Positions 61,426 through 64,000 of a stretch of 64,000 nt of DNA are shown piece by piece. The DNA lies in NCBI GenBank assembly GCA_030435675.1, contig CM059622.1:16244001-16308000 (forward strand), in the 5' to 3' direction. This stretch comes from Steinernema hermaphroditum. Lineage: Eukaryota > Nematoda > Chromadorea > Rhabditida > Steinernematidae. The position numbers and the translations under genes were made by a program. Below the pieces are notes generated by a model. The model saw only the letters and a list, made by a program, of their open reading frames with translations, searched no databases and was not told where the DNA came from. How positions within the stretch are numbered: the first letter of the stretch is position 1; every line of letters starts with the position of its first letter.

Positions 61426-64000
61426 ATGGACGAAGGCGACGAGTACGTGCCGCAGAACTCGATGCTAGACTACAGTCTCATGGACACCGGCGGCGGTGGC
61501 CCTCCATCCGGCTACGATCAGGCTGGCGGCGACCCCTATGCCATGATGCGCGGTTCGGCAGGGGGCGCGCAGCCGCTGCAGGCGATGAACAACATGATGC
61601 CGCCGCAGATGCACCCCGGCCACCCCTACGGGCAGCAGGCGGGTCCACCGCAGGCCGTGCAACAGGCTCAACCGCCAAAAACGAAGGGCCGCCGAGGCAA
61701 GAAGGCTCAGGAGGCGGCCGCCGCGGCAGCGGCCGCTTCACAGCAACAGCCGCATCCATACGGGAATCCATACGGTAGTGAAATGTACGGGCAGCAACAA
61801 GCGGGACCACCGGGCGGCGCGCCGCCTCAGAATCCGATGCACGCCATGGCGGCGATGTCGGCGAATCCGATGATGGCGCGGCAACGCTATCCTCCGCCGC
61901 ATGCGCAGCAGATGCCAACCGACCCCTACAGCCAACAACAGCAATGGTACCCGCAGCAGCAGCAACAGCAACAACAACAATACCCTCCGTACCGGCCACA
62001 GTACCCCCAGCCGCAGCAGTATCCCGGCGCTCCTGGCCAGCAGCCGGGCTACTACGGCCAGCAACAGCCGCCGAGGCCGCCGTACTATCCGCCACAGCAA
62101 CAGCAATACGGAGGACCGAGGTATCCGACGCCTCAGCAGAATCCCTACGGCGCCTACCCGATGGATCAGCAGCAGAGCTCCGGCTACGGCTATCCGCCGT
62201 CGAAGGCGCCCGCAGGCTATCCCGGCGACTGGCAAGCTCAGCAGCAACAGCAGCAACAACAACAACCTCCCCAAAGGCCGCAGTACCCTCCACATCCGCA
62301 GCATCAGGAGCAGCTCTACCGGATGCAACAGGAGATCCAGCAGATGGAGGCGCAGCTGAAGAACATGGACCCACGGGTGAAGGACTACGCGCCGCAGTTG
62401 GAGCAGAGGATATACCACATGAGGAGTCAGTACCAGCAGATGCAACAGCACTTCTCCCAGCAACAACAGCAAATGGGTGGGCCGCCGATGTACCCTCAGA
62501 GTGGTCAGCAGCCGAATGCCCAGATGCAGCAGCAGCAACAGCAAAATCAGCAGCCTCCTCAGGTGACACAGCATCAGCCACAGTCCGGGCCTCAATCACA
62601 GCAGCCCCAAAGCCAACAATCCGCGGCGCAGCATACTCCTCAACACTCTCCATCCACTTCGGAGCCGGTTTCCGTGATGCAAACAGCTCCTAACCAGGTT
62701 CAGGTACCCCTCGTCATCCCTTAGCCCTTCCTAACTCTCTATATTCAGGTGAATATCAATCAGCCTCCACAGACGTCGGGTCAAACGCTCATTAGCGTCT
62801 ACCACCAGTACAACTCAACCCCGCAGGCCCAGTCTAACCACTCCGTATCCTCTTCGCCAGGCAAAGAGTCCGTCCCGCCGGAGCCGACTCCCTCTAAAGT
62901 AGAACAGCCGCCCCAGAGCCAAATCATGACCCCTCCTCAATACGCGTCAACCCAACAAACCCAAGTAGCGCCGGCGACCTCGTCCGGCCAGCCTCCCACT
63001 CCCGAATTCACTTATAATCAGCAACCAACGAAGCCGTCCAGCACTACGAGTACCATTCCGGCAGTGGAACAGGATGACGAGTTCTCCGCCGAAGCGTCCG
63101 GGGTTGTGGAGTCGTCGACGGGTGACGACGTCGTCGCCTCGTCCGAAGACATTACCGGCTTGGCGCCGATGGCCAACGGCGATGACGACGAAGGCCCTTC
63201 CTCGTCGTATTCCCCGGATCAGCCGAAACATGACGATTCCGAGCAGCCCAGTCCCGAAAGTCAGGAGATGCCGGACGAAGACGACGACGACGGAAGACAG
63301 TCGCGACAGTCTAGACAGTCTCTGGGCCCGCTAGACGCCGACAGCTCCGACATCCCGCCGGAATCGGTGCCAGAAGTCGAAGAGGACGAACCCTCCACGC
63401 ACAGCATGGACTCGATACAGAACGATGACTCTATACAACCTACTCCCTCAGAAATGACCATCGAAGAGCCGGAAGAGTCTTCGATGGCGTCGGAATCGAT
63501 GGACGCGCCTCCGTCGGAGCAGACGATCAACGAAGACGACGAGTCGTTCTCGCAGCCTGTGCCGGAGATCGTCGTGCAGGCCGCGCCTCAAGACGAGTTC
63601 CCCCAGCCGGACTTCATTCCGCAGCCGGCGAAGAAGCGAGGAGGAGGCAGCAAGAAAAAGGGCACCGGATTCCCGTCGACGAAGAAGCGAAAGAAGCCGA
63701 TCAGCGAGGACGAGGATCTGTTCGACGACGAAGACCGGGATTTCGTTTTGGAAACTAAAAGGTTCGCAACCATCGCACCCATATAACTTACCGCCTTGCT
63801 TAGGTCAAAATCGAAAAAAGCCAAAAAGGGAGTCATGGAGACGGTGGAAATGCCTGAAGCCGAGGTTCCAGTGGAGTACATTGAGGTACACAAAACCCCA
63901 CGAATTTGCATTAACGCTCATTTTTAGAAGAGGCGATCAACGAGAGCCAAGAAGACCACACAGTCATACAAAGAAAAGCACGACCTCGACCAGGAAGAGC
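61426..64000 (+). CDS. Large glutamine-rich, acidic nuclear protein, probably a chromatin regulator (5' part only)
   Basis: Exons 61426-62703, 62749-63761, 63804-63885 and 63928 to the window end are in phase, with introns of 45, 42 and 42 nt; 815 codons are visible and the frame is still open. Residues 1-430 are Gln/Pro/Tyr/Gly-rich with an AAAAAAAA run after KTKGRRGKKAQE and a short amphipathic helix-like segment (EQLYRMQQEIQQMEAQLKNM). Residues 430-720 are Ser/Pro/Asp/Glu-rich. Then come strongly basic blocks (KKRGGGSKKKG, TKKRKKP), an acidic DEDLFDDEDRDF block, and KKAKKG and KRRSTRAKKTTQSY. Low-complexity N-termini followed by alternating basic/acidic blocks and an RRSxR motif precede the chromodomains in CHD6-9/Kismet helicases, which is my best guess. 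ARID- or BRM-type SWI/SNF subunits are alternatives. No catalytic domain is in the window, so the assignment stays open. The start ATG has a GC-rich leader. Confidence 0.7.

Noticed and set aside
61478..62653. 391-codon minus-strand frame opposite the glutamine-rich exon
   Set aside because: It is the reverse shadow of CAG/CCG-rich coding sequence; the plus frame has consistent splice sites and sensible protein blocks, the minus frame only Ala/Ser/Arg/Val bias.
1..64000. Spliced-leader RNA, snRNA or rRNA genes
   Set aside because: I looked for SL1-like leaders, U6-like and 5S-like sequences and saw none; a covariance-model scan would be decisive.
1..64000. Transposase, reverse transcriptase or viral gene remnants
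   Set aside because: No frame on either strand shows their motifs; the repeats present are non-coding.

Overview
The window looks like nuclear DNA of a small metazoan, most consistent with a nematode. Eight protein genes have clear animal orthologs or animal-type domains. Most introns are only 40-52 nt and end in T-rich CAG or TAG. Nearly every start codon lies 3-45 nt behind a TTCAG-type acceptor with no visible upstream exon, as expected of spliced-leader trans-splicing. The tRNA genes have split A/B boxes and no encoded CCA. I cannot name the species, and a tardigrade or other ecdysozoan is not excluded.

Layout. 1-3.2 kb: gene-free repeat DNA. 3.2-12.4 kb: an RNF126-type RING-H2 ubiquitin ligase and the 20S pre-rRNA nuclease NOB1 (both minus), a possible 44-aa membrane microprotein, a tRNA-Gly, then wolframin (WFS1, plus, 12 exons) with a tRNA-Phe antisense in intron 4. 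12.4-16.7 kb: repeats. 16.7-18.8 kb: a compact teashirt-like zinc-finger gene with an N-terminal NuRD-recruiting motif; its first intron holds two antisense tRNA-Gly genes. 19.0-26.0 kb: an ARIH1-type RBR ligase (minus), tail to tail with the zinc-finger gene. 26-34 kb: gene desert. 35.3-37.1 kb: NAA60 (plus), converging on an unrecognised 425-aa protein gene (37.4-42.0 kb, minus). 42-61.4 kb: almost gene-free, with a divergent tRNA-Gly pair at 46.8-47.1 kb and a series of GC-rich islands. 61.4 kb to the end: the 5' part of a large glutamine-rich, acidic, probably chromatin-related gene that runs off the window.

The genes are unrelated housekeeping and regulatory functions: ubiquitination (two ligases), ribosome maturation, ER membrane homeostasis, Golgi N-terminal acetylation and chromatin/transcription. 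I see no operon-like pathway cluster. All exon models below were joined by eye from GT-AG (once GC-AG) signals and checked for reading phase, which is continuous in every model.

I found no mobile-element proteins, CRISPR arrays or viral genes. The unusual material is the glycine bias and intronic placement of the tRNA genes, a 425-aa protein that I cannot place, frame-neutral tiny introns (one GC-AG), a fold-back element inside wolframin, several old tandem duplications, and unexplained GC-rich islands in the 42-61 kb desert.
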